64,000 nucleotides of DNA, taken from the NCBI GenBank assembly GCA_013822725.1, contig PNKX01000016.1, forward strand, positions 59,451 to 123,450, written 5' to 3'. The notes under the pieces were generated by a model. That model worked only from the letters and a program-made list of their open reading frames with translations, did not search any database and had not been told where the DNA came from. A program made the translations under genes and the position numbers. This stretch comes from Pirellula sp. (GTDB lineage Bacteria; Planctomycetota; Planctomycetia; Pirellulales; Lacipirellulaceae). Shown one piece after another: positions 18,016-26,793 of the stretch. The first letter of the stretch is position 1. Every line of letters begins with the position of its first letter.

Positions 18016-18438
18016 TTGAAGTCGTTGACTCGCGAACTCTGGATGAACGTCCCCGAGCGCCGGGCGATCGTGTCGATTCATGATGAAGTCGAACGGCTCG
18101 TCAGCGAAAGCGGCATCCAAGAGGGGCTCGCGCTGATTAATGCGATGCACATCACCGCGTCGGTCTTCATCAACGACAACGAGTCGGGACTGCATCGCGA
18201 CTACGACAAGTGGCTGGAGGAACTCGCGCCGTTCGATCCCTCCCCGGAGCGGTATCTCCATAATCGCACCGGCGAGGATAACGCCGATGCGCACCATAAG
18301 CGGCAGATCATTGGGCGCGAGGTGGTCGTCGCCATCACCTCCGGCGAGCTTCACCTCGGGCCGTGGGAGCATATTTTCTACTACGAGTTCGACGGGCGGC
18401 GGAAGAAGCGGATCTTGGTGAAGATCATTGGCGAGTGA
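18016..18438 (+). CDS. YjbQ/UPF0047 family protein
   Basis: 140 residues from a TTG start, with TAGGAG placed 6 bases upstream and overlapping the stop of the preceding gene. The UPF0047 signature is present: [38 protein letters not shown] and [16 protein letters not shown], with the conserved histidines. Relatives show weak thiamine-phosphate synthase activity, but the physiological role is unsettled. It is convergent with the DUF4105 gene, 21 bases between stops. Confidence 0.9.
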   Translation: MKSLTRELWMNVPERRAIVSIHDEVERLVSESGIQEGLALINAMHITASVFINDNESGLHRDYDKWLEELAPFDPSPERYLHNRTGEDNADAHHKRQIIGREVVVAITSGELHLGPWEHIFYYEFDGRRKKRILVKIIGE

Positions 18439-18459
18439 AAACTAACCGCCAAGGGCGTC

Positions 18460-19287
18460 CTAACGGCGAATCACCTGTGAAAAGTCGGCTCGATTCGCCG
18501 CCGCCAACGCCTTCGGGTTCACATAGGCCCGCGCTTTCGTCTCGTCGAACGTGCCGGCGCTCTGGATCAGCCCTTCGTCGAACGCAAGTTGATCGGAGTA
18601 CCCCGGCAACAGCACGCGATAGTCGTACTTCACCCGCTGCGGCTGGATGCGATTGATGTGGTCGACCAGGTTTGTCGTGCAGTTGTTGGTGAGCGTATCG
18701 TAGAACTCCGGCCGGCTGGCAAGCTGATTGGTGCGCGCCAACACGTCGACCAGCAGCAGGCGCGTCTGTTCCGGCGTCGCCGTCGTGCGGTAGCGATAGA
18801 CGTTCTCGCCGCGCATGTTCGTGCGAACTTGGACGACATCGCGCTCGTCGGCTAACACGTACATCAACTCGAATTGCCGGGCGCTCCCTTTCCACGCGGC
18901 GTACTCCTCGCCCTGTTCCTTGCGAGTTTCGATGCTGACGGCCAAGTACTGCGGCGGGCCGTCGAGCGGGGTGAACTCGAAGCTCAGCATCGTATGCGCG
19001 AGCCGCGGCATGTTGTCGAACGGGACCATGAAGAAGTCGACGCCGCGCAGCTGGCTCATGTCGTAGGTGCGATCTTCATGTTCGACGACGTACGATTCTT
19101 GATCGAGGTAGCGGCAATAGCGGACGTTGTGCGCGACGAACTGGTTGCCGCGGAACTCGACGTAGGGGAGGACGGCCTGATCAGCTTCCCACGCCCGATA
19201 ATTCGACGGCGCGAGCATCTTTGTGGCGCTCGAGCAACCAGCGGCGGCGAGCAGCGCGCAAGTCAGCAGTAGTCGAGCGAGAGCCAT
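18460..19287 (-). CDS. DUF4105 lipoprotein
   Basis: 275 residues. A lipoprotein signal peptide ends at the lipobox LAAAGCSS (Cys18). The body matches DUF4105 (Lnb N-terminal periplasmic-like): VEHEDRTYDMSQLRGVDFF, LSFEFTPLDG, AVSIETRKEQGE and the likely catalytic cysteine region YDTLTNNCTTNLVDHINRI. The Cys/His pair suggests a papain-like or NlpC-like fold; the substrate is unknown. It is likely anchored in a membrane facing the periplasm. Confidence 0.85.
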   Translation of the reverse strand: MALARLLLTCALLAAAGCSSATKMLAPSNYRAWEADQAVLPYVEFRGNQFVAHNVRYCRYLDQESYVVEHEDRTYDMSQLRGVDFFMVPFDNMPRLAHTMLSFEFTPLDGPPQYLAVSIETRKEQGEEYAAWKGSARQFELMYVLADERDVVQVRTNMRGENVYRYRTTATPEQTRLLLVDVLARTNQLASRPEFYDTLTNNCTTNLVDHINRIQPQRVKYDYRVLLPGYSDQLAFDEGLIQSAGTFDETKARAYVNPKALAAANRADFSQVIRR

Positions 19288-19412
19288 CGGCGCCGAGTGG
19301 GGAAGAGGCCGCGACGAGAGAAGCAGCGGAGTCTAGCGAGCGCCGGCAGATGGCGGCAAGAGACGCGCTCGGAGTGCTAGCAACGGACTTGCTGGCAGGA
19401 TCGAGCGGTTTA

Positions 19413-19535
19413 TTGACAGGATTACAGGATCGCGCGGATGGACAGGATGAAGCGATAGGTTTTCCTGCCTGAGTTGAGCCTTATTGATTGGCTCGCAATG
19501 TAGTGAATTAATCCTGTGATCCTGTCCAATCTTCC
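19413..19535. repeat. GACAGGATTACAGGAT inverted repeat past hisG
   Basis: The left arm (19413-19449) begins TTGACAGGATTACAGGAT and continues CGCGCGGATGGACAGGAT. The right arm (19509-19535) reads ATCCTGTGATCCTGTCC. It ends 20 bases past the hisG stop. The same phrase family occurs at 57406-57495. Confidence 0.8.
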
Positions 19536-19555
19536 TCAGGAGTAGCCATTCAAAG

Positions 19556-20410
19556 TTACAGCCGGCAGTTGCTGATGGCCGTTTCCAGAATCGCCGTCGC
19601 CCCGAGCTGTTCGAGCCGTTCCATGATGTCGATCACCTCGCCCCGTTTCACCATGGCTCTGACGGCGAACCATCCCGCTTGCTCCAGGCGATTGATTGTC
19701 GGCGAGTTAAAGCCGGGGGTGATCTGCTCCGCTTCGGCGAGCTTCGCCTCAGGGATGTTGTATTCCAGCAGCGACCAGGCGCGGGCGATGACCACGCCTT
19801 CCAGCCGGCGGGCGACGCGGTCGGCGATGTGCCCATGCGGCGTCGCCGGGTTCTGCACCAGCACCGTTTCGTAGCTGCCGAGTTCGGCGAGCACATGGAG
19901 CCGATTGGCGGCAAGCGTGCTCCCCGTTTCGACGAGGTCGACGATCGCATCAGCGACCCCGAGAGCGATCATCACTTCGACCGAACCGGAGAGGTTGACG
20001 ATGTGCGGCACCGCCTTGTGACCGGCGAGAAAGCCGTTCGTGATCTGCGGGAAGCTGGTAGCGACGCGCTTGCCGTCGAGATCAGCCGGGCGCTTCACGC
20101 CGCTGTCGTCGGGGACGCAGAGGGCGAGGCGGCACTTGCCGACGCCGAGCTTCAATCGCGTCGTGACGACGGCGCCGCTTTCGTTCACCAGATCGCTGCC
20201 CGTGATGCCGAGATCGATGGCCCCTTCGGCGCACAGCACAGGAATGTCGTCGGTGCGAAGGAACGTCACGTCGATCGGCATATCGCGAACGCGCGCGAAG
20301 AGGCTCCGCTCTTGCCGCCGGAAGCTGAGGCCAGCGTCGGCCAGCAGTTCGGTCGAGATCTCGGAGAGGCGACCCTTGCTGGGAATGCCGATGCGAAGAT
20401 TTTCTGCCAT
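19556..20410 (-). CDS. hisG: ATP phosphoribosyltransferase HisG (long form)
   Basis: 284 residues from the ATG at 20410 (MAENLRIGIPSKGRLSE); an extended frame to 20449 runs into a repeat. It catalyses the first step of histidine synthesis, ATP + PRPP to phosphoribosyl-ATP. Motifs: RIGIPSKGRL, FLRTDDIPVLCAEGAIDLGI, TGSDLV, and the PRPP loop region VADAIVDLVETGSTLAANRL. The C-terminal ACT-like regulatory part is present, so it is the long form that needs no HisZ and is feedback-inhibited by histidine in the family. It lies downstream of hisE on the same strand, split from it by an inverted repeat. Confidence 0.95.
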   Translation of the reverse strand: MAENLRIGIPSKGRLSEISTELLADAGLSFRRQERSLFARVRDMPIDVTFLRTDDIPVLCAEGAIDLGITGSDLVNESGAVVTTRLKLGVGKCRLALCVPDDSGVKRPADLDGKRVATSFPQITNGFLAGHKAVPHIVNLSGSVEVMIALGVADAIVDLVETGSTLAANRLHVLAELGSYETVLVQNPATPHGHIADRVARRLEGVVIARAWSLLEYNIPEAKLAEAEQITPGFNSPTINRLEQAGWFAVRAMVKRGEVIDIMERLEQLGATAILETAISNCRL

Positions 20411-20435
20411 TGCAATTTGTTCTTTTTTAAAGACT

Positions 20436-20559
20436 AACCACGAAGGCACTAAGACACGAAGGAGAGCACGAAGGGGGGGAATGACGGAACTTCGGCGATG
20501 AATGACATTCTTCCTTAGTGCGTTCTTTGTGCCTTCGTGTCTTGGTGTCTTGGTGGTTT
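20436..20559. repeat. AACCACGAAGGCAC inverted repeat between hisE and hisG
   Basis: The left arm (20436-20473) begins AACCACGAAGGCACTAAG and has three CACGAAGG-like units. The right arm (20510-20559) is the inverse, ending TCTTGGTGTCTTGGTGGTTT. It ends 4 bases from the hisE stop and starts 25 bases upstream of hisG, filling the intergenic space. It may separate or modulate expression of the two genes. Confidence 0.82.
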
Positions 20560-20563
20560 GTAT

Positions 20564-20896
20564 TTATTTCGCTGGTCCGCGCGAGGCCTTCTCTTCCAAC
20601 CCAGACATGCCGAAGCGGCGGGCGAGTTCGGCCTCGACTTCGTCGAGCTTCACGCCGCGTACCGCCAGCAGCACCATCAGGTGGTAGACCACGTCGGCCG
20701 CTTCGCGGATCGTATGCTCGCGACCTGCTTCGTCCGGCTCGGCGGCCGCCTCGACCACTTCGGCCGCTTCTTCGGTGACCTTCGGGCCGACCTTGGCGAC
20801 GCCGCCTGCCAGCAGTTTGGCGGTGTACGACTTGTCGGCCTCGCCGGCGAGTTGGCGCTGGCGGATGGTCTCTTCGAGTTGATCGAGCGGTCGCAT
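20564..20896 (-). CDS. hisE: Phosphoribosyl-ATP pyrophosphatase HisE
   Basis: 110 residues from the ATG at 20896 (MRPLDQLEETIRQRQ); the frame extends upstream without family similarity. It is an all-alpha MazG-like fold: SYTAKLLAGGVAKVGPKVTE, EEAAEVVEAA and IREAADVVYHLMVLLAVRG, with the metal-binding EExxE and D residues. It removes pyrophosphate from phosphoribosyl-ATP, the step after HisG. HisI is not fused and is not in the window. Confidence 0.93.
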   Translation of the reverse strand: MRPLDQLEETIRQRQLAGEADKSYTAKLLAGGVAKVGPKVTEEAAEVVEAAAEPDEAGREHTIREAADVVYHLMVLLAVRGVKLDEVEAELARRFGMSGLEEKASRGPAK

Positions 20897-21013
20897 GGCG
20901 GCGGGAGAGGCGTGCGGCGTCTTCCCAGTCGGGCCCGCAGACCCCACAATGGAGGGCCACGAATGTTCAGTAATCCCGTAGTTTAAGCCGCCTCCCGGGG
21001 CGAAGCAACCGCC

Positions 21014-21958
21014 GTGCCTAGCGAGTTACCCGCCCTTGATTGTTGGTTTTTGACTGGCGTGACCGCCACGGGGAAGTCCCGCATTGCCCTGGCCCTGGCT
21101 GAGCGACTCGGCGCCGAGATTATCTCGCTTGATTCGATGGCGATTTACCGCGGGATGGACATCGGCACGGCCAAGCCGACGCTGGAGCAGCAAGCGGCGG
21201 TTCCGCACCACCTGATCGATATTGTCCAGCCGAGCGAAGATTACAGCGTGGCCCAGTACGTCGACGCGGCTCACGCCAAGATCGCTGAGATCCGCGGGCG
21301 AGGACGCGAAGCGTTGTTCGTGGGAGGAACGCCGCTCTACCTCAAGGCGCTGCTGCGAGGCTTGTTCGAAGGGCCGCCGGCTAATTGGGAACTGCGGCAA
21401 GAGATTGAGCGCGAAGTCGCTGAAGTAGGAAACGAAGCCCTCCACGCCCGGCTGGAACAGATCGACCCTGTGGCGGCCTCGGCGATTCACTTCCGCGATA
21501 CGCGCCGACTCATTCGAGCGCTCGAAGTCTATCGCGCCACTGGCCAACCGATCAGCCATCAGCAGATGGAGTTCGAAGATAGCCGACGGGCCGAGGAATG
21601 CCGCGTCTTCGTCCTGCGGCGGCCGAAGGAAGAGCAGAACGCCCGGATCAACGAGCGCGTCGAAGAGATGGTCGAACGCGGATTGATCGAAGAAGTCGAA
21701 CGGCTCACGGCGAACGGCCGGCAACTCGGTCGGACGGCGAGCCAAGCGGTCGGCTATCGAGAAGTAATCGAGTTCCTCGCCGGCGAGCGAGATCGGGCGT
21801 CGATGCTTGAGCGGATCAAAACGCGGACGCGGCAGTTTGCCAAACGGCAAGGGGTGTGGTTCCGCAGCCTGTCGGAATGCCGGTTCGTCGATATCGAAGG
21901 CGAGGTCGATGCCCCAACACTCGCCGAGCAGATTGTCGCCTTAGCCCCCGGTCAGTGA
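21014..21958 (+). CDS. miaA: tRNA dimethylallyltransferase MiaA
   Basis: 314 residues from a GTG start at 21014. P-loop GVTATGKS near the N terminus, then the substrate motifs ISLDSMAIYRGMDIGTAKPT, VPHHLIDIVQP, FVGGTPLYLKALLRG and the C-terminal TASQAVGYREV and RQFAKRQGVWFRSL. It prenylates adenosine 37 of tRNAs reading UNN codons. The last three codons and the stop lie inside a palindromic repeat (21945-21965), which therefore supplies the C terminus. Confidence 0.95.
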   Translation: MPSELPALDCWFLTGVTATGKSRIALALAERLGAEIISLDSMAIYRGMDIGTAKPTLEQQAAVPHHLIDIVQPSEDYSVAQYVDAAHAKIAEIRGRGREALFVGGTPLYLKALLRGLFEGPPANWELRQEIEREVAEVGNEALHARLEQIDPVAASAIHFRDTRRLIRALEVYRATGQPISHQQMEFEDSRRAEECRVFVLRRPKEEQNARINERVEEMVERGLIEEVERLTANGRQLGRTASQAVGYREVIEFLAGERDRASMLERIKTRTRQFAKRQGVWFRSLSECRFVDIEGEVDAPTLAEQIVALAPGQ

Positions 21959-21965
21959 CCGGGGG
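21945..21965. repeat. CCCCCGGTCA palindrome containing the miaA stop
   Basis: A perfect 10-bp inverted repeat (21945-21954 with 21956-21965) around a single base. The TGA of miaA (21956-21958) is part of it. The sequence resembles a dispersed GCCCCCGGTCA-type repeat, possibly inserted at the gene's end. Confidence 0.7.
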
Positions 21966-22013
21966 AAGCCAACCGCTGGATGCCAGTCGCACCCTATTCA
22001 ATGCACACAGCGA

Positions 22014-23018
22014 TTACGCATTCCGAGCAATCACGAACCGGGCAATCTCGGCAAGCATCCGCTTCGCATCCGAATCACGCAGCGTCGATAGTTCGGCAGC
22101 CGCCTCTTCGGCGAACTTCACCGCCGTTCGGCGGGCTTGCTCCAACGCGCCTGACTCTTCGAGCCAATCGACCAGCATGCCGCTGTGGGTGGCGTCGGAC
22201 TCTTCGTACAGGGCCTGCAATCGCTGCACGTCGGGTTGTCCCGCTTGATCCCGAAGCAAAATCAGCGGCAATGTCATCTTGCGATGGGCCAGATCGGTGC
22301 CGAGCGATTTGCCCGTCGATTGCTCTTCGCCTTCGAGATCGAGCAGGTCGTCGACGATCTGGAATGCGAGGCCCAGCTTGCGACCGTAGTTAGTGAGCCG
22401 GTCGACGGTCGCTTCGTCGGCGCCGGCATAGTGAGCCCCGAGCCGGCAGCAGCAGGCGGTCAGTTCGGCCGTCTTCGCGTCGATGATGCCAAGGTACTCG
22501 TCCCGGCTGAGCCAGAAGTTGCCGCTGCTGTTCGTTTGGCGGAGTTCCCCTTCGCAGACGGTGTTCGTCGACTCGCCGATCGCCCGGCAGCCGAACGTCG
22601 TCTCCAGCGTGCTGGCCATGTAGAAGGCGTGCGAGAACAAGTAGTCGCCCAGCAGCACGCTCGTATTGTTGTCCCAGCGTGCGTTGACGGTATCGAGGTG
22701 GCGGCGAACTTCGGCCTCGTCCAGGACGTCGTCATGCACCAGCGTCGCGGTGTGAACCATCTCGACGACCGCGGCGAGCGTGTGATGTTCGTGCGTCACT
22801 TCGCTGATCGCCCGCGCCGCCAGCAGCAGCAGGGCAGGGCGGAGTCGTTTGCCGCCGATGCGGAACGAATGCTGGGCCAACTCGTCGATGAAGGGGTCGG
22901 AATGCCGCAGCTCTTGCTGCAGGCGGCGGTCGACGAGCGCGAGGTCGGACGCGATCGGCGCAAAGAGGCGGCTCAAGGCCTGGCGTGCGTCGGCATCTGT
23001 GTGGCGAACCTGGCTCAT
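22014..23018 (-). CDS. All-trans polyprenyl diphosphate synthase
   Basis: 334 residues. The two aspartate-rich motifs are VHDDVLDEAEVRR (first) and FQIVDDLLDLEG (second), with GGKRLRPALLLLAA and KTAELTACCCRLGA between. It condenses isopentenyl diphosphate units onto an allylic primer to make a long prenyl chain, usually for a quinone side chain. Chain length cannot be read with confidence. moaC ends 64 bases upstream of its start on the same strand. Confidence 0.92.
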   Translation of the reverse strand: MSQVRHTDADARQALSRLFAPIASDLALVDRRLQQELRHSDPFIDELAQHSFRIGGKRLRPALLLLAARAISEVTHEHHTLAAVVEMVHTATLVHDDVLDEAEVRRHLDTVNARWDNNTSVLLGDYLFSHAFYMASTLETTFGCRAIGESTNTVCEGELRQTNSSGNFWLSRDEYLGIIDAKTAELTACCCRLGAHYAGADEATVDRLTNYGRKLGLAFQIVDDLLDLEGEEQSTGKSLGTDLAHRKMTLPLILLRDQAGQPDVQRLQALYEESDATHSGMLVDWLEESGALEQARRTAVKFAEEAAAELSTLRDSDAKRMLAEIARFVIARNA

Positions 23019-23082
23019 CGATCCATTTTCCTGTTGCTGTATCCTACGTCTGTCGCTGGCGGTTCTGTCGCCAGCCGGCCGG

Positions 23083-23577
23083 TCAGGCGCCGGCGCCCGG
23101 AGCAGTCGGTCGGGAGAAATCGCCGCTTGCTCCCCCCGACTTCGCTTCCAATTGGATTCGCTCGATCACCATGCCGCGGTCGATCGCTTTGCACATATCG
23201 TACACGGTTAGGGCCGCGACGGTCACCGCCGTCAGGGCCTCCATTTCTACCCCAGTCTTCGCCGTGATTTCCACGGTGGACTCAATCCTTAAACCGTCAT
23301 CGCCGTAAGGCGTTAACTGAAGTTCGATGGAATCGAGTGCCAGCGGGTGGCAGAGGGGGATTAAGTCGGCCGTCCGCTTGGCCGCCATAATGCCAGCCAG
23401 CCGGGCGACCTCGCGGACATCCCCCTTGGCGGCGGGGCCTTGGCAGATCGCCGTCAGCGTGGCGGGGAGCATCCGGACGACGCCGCTCGCCCGGGCGACC
23501 CGCCGGGTGGCGGGCTTGGCGCCGACGTTTACCATCCGGCTCGCGCCGGCGTCGTCGAAATGGGAAAGCTGGCTCAA
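23083..23577 (-). CDS. moaC: Cyclic pyranopterin monophosphate synthase MoaC
   Basis: 164 residues, the usual MoaC length. Motifs: [52 protein letters not shown] and the C-terminal [20 protein letters not shown] then CKAIDRGM. It acts after MoaA in molybdenum cofactor synthesis. No other moa gene is in the window. The downstream gene is the polyprenyl synthase. Confidence 0.95.
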   Translation of the reverse strand: MSQLSHFDDAGASRMVNVGAKPATRRVARASGVVRMLPATLTAICQGPAAKGDVREVARLAGIMAAKRTADLIPLCHPLALDSIELQLTPYGDDGLRIESTVEITAKTGVEMEALTAVTVAALTVYDMCKAIDRGMVIERIQLEAKSGGASGDFSRPTAPGAGA

Positions 23578-23700
23578 AGCGGGCGTCCTTGGGGGTCGAG
23601 GACGCTCGATCCGGAAGGCGGGATGGAAAACCGCTCCCTATTCTAAGGGTTACCGCCCGGGCGTCGAGCCTGCCGCCTGGCGGACGGATGACGGAACCAA

Positions 23701-23766
23701 GTCACCCCGAGGTACTCCGAGGGGTCCGCATGGCCAACCGGACCCCTCGGAGTACCTCGGGGTGAC
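23701..23766. repeat. GGTACTCCG hairpin element, copy 1 (perfect 28-bp stem)
   Basis: Arms 23701-23728 and 23739-23766 pair perfectly over 28 bases around a 10-base loop. It ends 6 bases from the stop of the WD40 protein. It shares the GAGGTACTCCG / CGGAGTACCTC core with copies at 26296 and 38391, but its outer stem differs. Confidence 0.88.
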
Positions 23767-23772
23767 AGGGTG

Positions 23773-26112
23773 CTACCGCGTGTGGATTTCCAGCGTTGAC
23801 GCTGGCTTGGCAGCGGTCCGTGGCTCGGCATCGGCGGGATTGCCTCGCTTCACAATGGAGCGAACGGGCCACTCGTGGTTCACCGCAGGCCGAGCTGGCG
23901 TCGGCTCAACCTCGGGCATCGCAACCATGAGCGACGGCTTTTCGACCGTCACCTCGGGGGCCGCGGGCATCTCCGGTTCTTCGAGGACCGGCGGCGTCAC
24001 GGCGCCAACCTCATTGGTCCGCGGGCCGGTGGCGATCTTCGGTTCTTCCGGCAGCGTCAAACGCTCGATCAGCCACGGTTTCCAACCTGCCTGGACTCGC
24101 GGGGCTTGCGTACGGATGGCCGACCAGAGGGCGCCGGGAAGCGTCGCGTCTGTGAAGTCACTCGGATCGAGGGCCAGCAGCGACTCCTGCAGCGTTGGTT
24201 GGCGCGCGGCCAGCGCGGCGGCGTCGATCTGCACACGGGCGAGCTTGTCGGCCTCGGCGGTGAGCGCGCCGATGTTGAGGTTCCACAGCCGAGCGGTCCA
24301 GTCGTCGCCGGCGGCGGCGAGCCACCGGCCGTCAGCTGTGAACGCCAGTGCATTGATGGCCTTATCGCTCGCGGAGAGGACGACAGGCTGCGGTTCCACG
24401 CCGGTCGGGGTGACGCGCCACAGGAAAATCTTGCCAGCCGCGTCGCTGGCGGCGAGCCAGTCGCCGGCGGCGCTCATCTCGACGGTGGTCAGCTGGGCAT
24501 CGCCCGCGGTGAGAATCAGCGGCGCAGAGTCGGCTTGGATCGACTTCAGTTTCCAGACGCGCAGCTGTCGATTGTTGCCGGCGGCGACGAGGTACTGGCT
24601 ATCGGCGCTCACCGTCGCCGCGTGGACGGGGCCGTCGAGTCCGCGCAGCAATAGTGAATCGCTCGGATCGTTGCTCGTCAGGTTCCAGAGGCGAACCGCC
24701 GGATCGCGGACGTCGCCGCAGGTGACGAGCCACTTGCCGTCGCCGGTAAACAGCGTGGCCGTGACGTGGCCGTGACGGCATTGGCGTTCGACTGACGCGG
24801 CGGCCGGGTCGCGAGCGGTGAGATCCCACAGCTTCACGGCGTCGTCGACGCCGAGGGCGAGCCAACGGTTGCCGGGGCTGATCGCCATCGCTTGAATCTG
24901 GCCGGCATGACCAGTCAGTTGCATCGAGACCGCGCTGGCAGGGCCGGCGGCGAGGCTCCAGAGTTGGCCCAAGCCCGACTCGGCGCCCCCTTCAGTCGAG
25001 ACGGCGGCGAGCCAGTGACCGTTGGCGCTCATCGCCATCTGCGAGATCGGCTGGCCCTTGCCAGGAAGGATGATCGGAATCTCGGCCGGCTGGCCATTGC
25101 CGAGTTGCCAGATGCAGGCCGTCGCATCGCGGCTGCCGGTGATGAGCGAATGGCCGTCGCCGCTGAACAGGACGCTGGTGACCGGCTTCTGATGGACGTT
25201 GAGCGCGATGGAAGAGCGTTGCGGATGGTCGGCCCTCATATCCCAGAGGCGTGCCGTTCGATCGAGGCTACCGGTGGCGAGCCAGCGGCCATCGGGGCTG
25301 ACGGCGAGCGTGGTGATCGGGCCGGCGTGGCCGCGAAGCTCGATCGCGTCGATGTCGTGCGACGCCGAGCAGCGGAGCAAGGCGTCGCGGAGGCTTTGGT
25401 GGGCTTCCGGAACGACGATGCCATCGGCGTCGAGCGTCGAGCGAATCGCGTCGGCAGAAACGGTCACGCTGCGCCACGGTTCCACCGTCGCGAGTTCCTG
25501 CGACTGGGCGGCGAGGTACTTGGCGGTCACGGTGCGGACGTCGCGTTCGGCGCTCGCCCGTTGATGGTCGGACGTTTGGCGTTCGCGTTCGAGGCGATGT
25601 TGGATCTCGCTCAAACGCTGGGTTGTCTCTTGTTCGCGGGATTCGGCCGATTGTTGTTGGATCGCCAACTCGTCGCTGGCTTGGTGGTAGCCGAAGTAGC
25701 CCGACAGCAACGCGATCGCCAGCGCGGCGGACCCGGCGACGCCGCCCGCCAGGGCGAGTTGCCGCCGGCGCGCCGTGGCCTGTTTTGCGGCGAAGTCGGG
25801 GTTGGGCAGAATCGGCCCAGGCGACCGCTGCAGCCACTGGACGACGTCGTCGCCATCTTCGGCGACGGGGGGCGCTTCGGGGAGGACTTCCAACTCCAGC
25901 ACTTCGGGCCGCTGCGGCGGGAGGTCGATCGTGCAGGCGAGGCCGCAGGCGTCGCAGACCACCACCTGCGGGCTCGACTGCGGGTCGAACTCCATTAGCT
26001 CGTTGCAGAGCGGGCAGGGGCGCACGACCTGCAGCGACAGAGTCGCTCCGTCGCGGGAACCGCCAGCCTGTCCGATGTCCTTGCGGCCTGCCATATGTCG
26101 GCTACTACCCAT
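23773..26112 (-). CDS. Membrane-anchored WD40-repeat protein with zinc ribbon
   Basis: 779 residues. An N-terminal zinc-ribbon motif (CPLC near 33-36, CDAC near 53-56) precedes a single transmembrane helix (about 118-138, GGVAGSAALAIALLSGYFGY). A coiled coil follows (about 140-190, AESREQETTQRLSEIQHRLE). WD40 repeats begin near 257 (LRGHAGPITTLAVSPDGRWL, LDRTARLWDM) and fill the middle. The C-terminal 140 residues are Pro/Glu-rich. Planctomycete WD40 proteins often sit near serine/threonine kinases; none is present here. Likely a scaffold with the propeller on the far side of the membrane from the ribbon. Confidence 0.83.
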   Translation of the reverse strand: MGSSRHMAGRKDIGQAGGSRDGATLSLQVVRPCPLCNELMEFDPQSSPQVVVCDACGLACTIDLPPQRPEVLELEVLPEAPPVAEDGDDVVQWLQRSPGPILPNPDFAAKQATARRRQLALAGGVAGSAALAIALLSGYFGYHQASDELAIQQQSAESREQETTQRLSEIQHRLERERQTSDHQRASAERDVRTVTAKYLAAQSQELATVEPWRSVTVSADAIRSTLDADGIVVPEAHQSLRDALLRCSASHDIDAIELRGHAGPITTLAVSPDGRWLATGSLDRTARLWDMRADHPQRSSIALNVHQKPVTSVLFSGDGHSLITGSRDATACIWQLGNGQPAEIPIILPGKGQPISQMAMSANGHWLAAVSTEGGAESGLGQLWSLAAGPASAVSMQLTGHAGQIQAMAISPGNRWLALGVDDAVKLWDLTARDPAAASVERQCRHGHVTATLFTGDGKWLVTCGDVRDPAVRLWNLTSNDPSDSLLLRGLDGPVHAATVSADSQYLVAAGNNRQLRVWKLKSIQADSAPLILTAGDAQLTTVEMSAAGDWLAASDAAGKIFLWRVTPTGVEPQPVVLSASDKAINALAFTADGRWLAAAGDDWTARLWNLNIGALTAEADKLARVQIDAAALAARQPTLQESLLALDPSDFTDATLPGALWSAIRTQAPRVQAGWKPWLIERLTLPEEPKIATGPRTNEVGAVTPPVLEEPEMPAAPEVTVEKPSLMVAMPEVEPTPARPAVNHEWPVRSIVKRGNPADAEPRTAAKPASTLEIHTR

Positions 26113-26295
26113 GCTGTCGCGCGATTCCGCAGGAAGCGAGTCTCCGTCACAAACGGAGCGTTCGTCTCTACGATCATCGGCCGCAGGGCGCCGGCGCCCG
26201 CCGGAAAATGCATCCGCCCGGTAGATTCGCTAAAACCGGACCTTGCCCAGGGGTGATTGCCTGTCAGGGAGTCGCGCAGCGCGACAACGAACATC

Positions 26296-26386
26296 GGGTG
26301 GCACGCCCTAAGGTACTCCGCAGGGCGTGCTTGCGTTGGCGAAGGGTTCGCCACGCCCATCGGAGTACCTTCTGGGCGTGCCACCC
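26296..26386. repeat. GGTACTCCG hairpin element, copy 2
   Basis: Arms 26296-26320 (GGGTGGCACGCCCTAAGG...) and 26361-26386 pair over about 25 bases with one bulge. Inner parts pair further (GGGCGTG with CACGCCC), and an apical hairpin GGCGAA/TTCGCC lies at 26338-26352. It ends 26 bases from the stop at 26413. Bases 26352-26384 are identical to 38446-38478. Confidence 0.88.
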
Positions 26387-26412
26387 TCGGTTCGTTTTGA
26401 CAGCGATTTTGC

Positions 26413-26793
26413 TCAGCCCGCGCGGCGAATCGGAATGATCCGCTCTTCTTTGCCGCGAAGACGATCGGCGACGTCGGGCCGCTTGGCGCCGGTCGCGGTC
26501 TTCGGCGTGCTGAGCGAGTCGATGAGTTCGGTCATCGTGAGCGAACGGTTGTCGATTTCGAGCGGCGCCTCGCCTTGCGGATCGCAGTAGAGGTCGACCG
26601 TCGTCTCGTCGAGCCGCAGCACGTCGAGCTCGCGGAGGAGGCCGTCCATGACGGCCTGGCGAACCAAGGCGCCACGGGTGGCTTGGGCGTCGACGCCCGC
26701 TTCGCCCATGCCGTCGAGGGCTCGCTTCGCGAGTGCGGGAAGATACTCGGTCGGAATTTCAATCGTCCGGGGGACGTAGATTTTCAGTTGCAT
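26413..26793 (-). CDS. Conserved-looking hypothetical protein
   Basis: 126 residues from the ATG at 26793 (MQLKIYVPRTIEIPTEYLPA), preceded by GAGGG. Residues 1-60 look like a DNA-binding or oligomerising helical segment (ALAKRALDGMGEAGVDAQAT); the middle is acidic and the tail is Lys/Arg-rich (RLRGKEERIIPIRRAG). No signal peptide or membrane segment, and I do not recognise the family. Codon use resembles neighbouring genes, so it is probably real. It ends just before hairpin element copy 2. Confidence 0.65.
   Translation of the reverse strand: MQLKIYVPRTIEIPTEYLPALAKRALDGMGEAGVDAQATRGALVRQAVMDGLLRELDVLRLDETTVDLYCDPQGEAPLEIDNRSLTMTELIDSLSTPKTATGAKRPDVADRLRGKEERIIPIRRAG

Noticed and set aside
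24892..25998. 368-residue plus-strand frame opposite the WD40 protein
   Set aside because: Composition typical of an antisense shadow (Arg/Ala/Gly-rich) and fully covered by a convincing gene.
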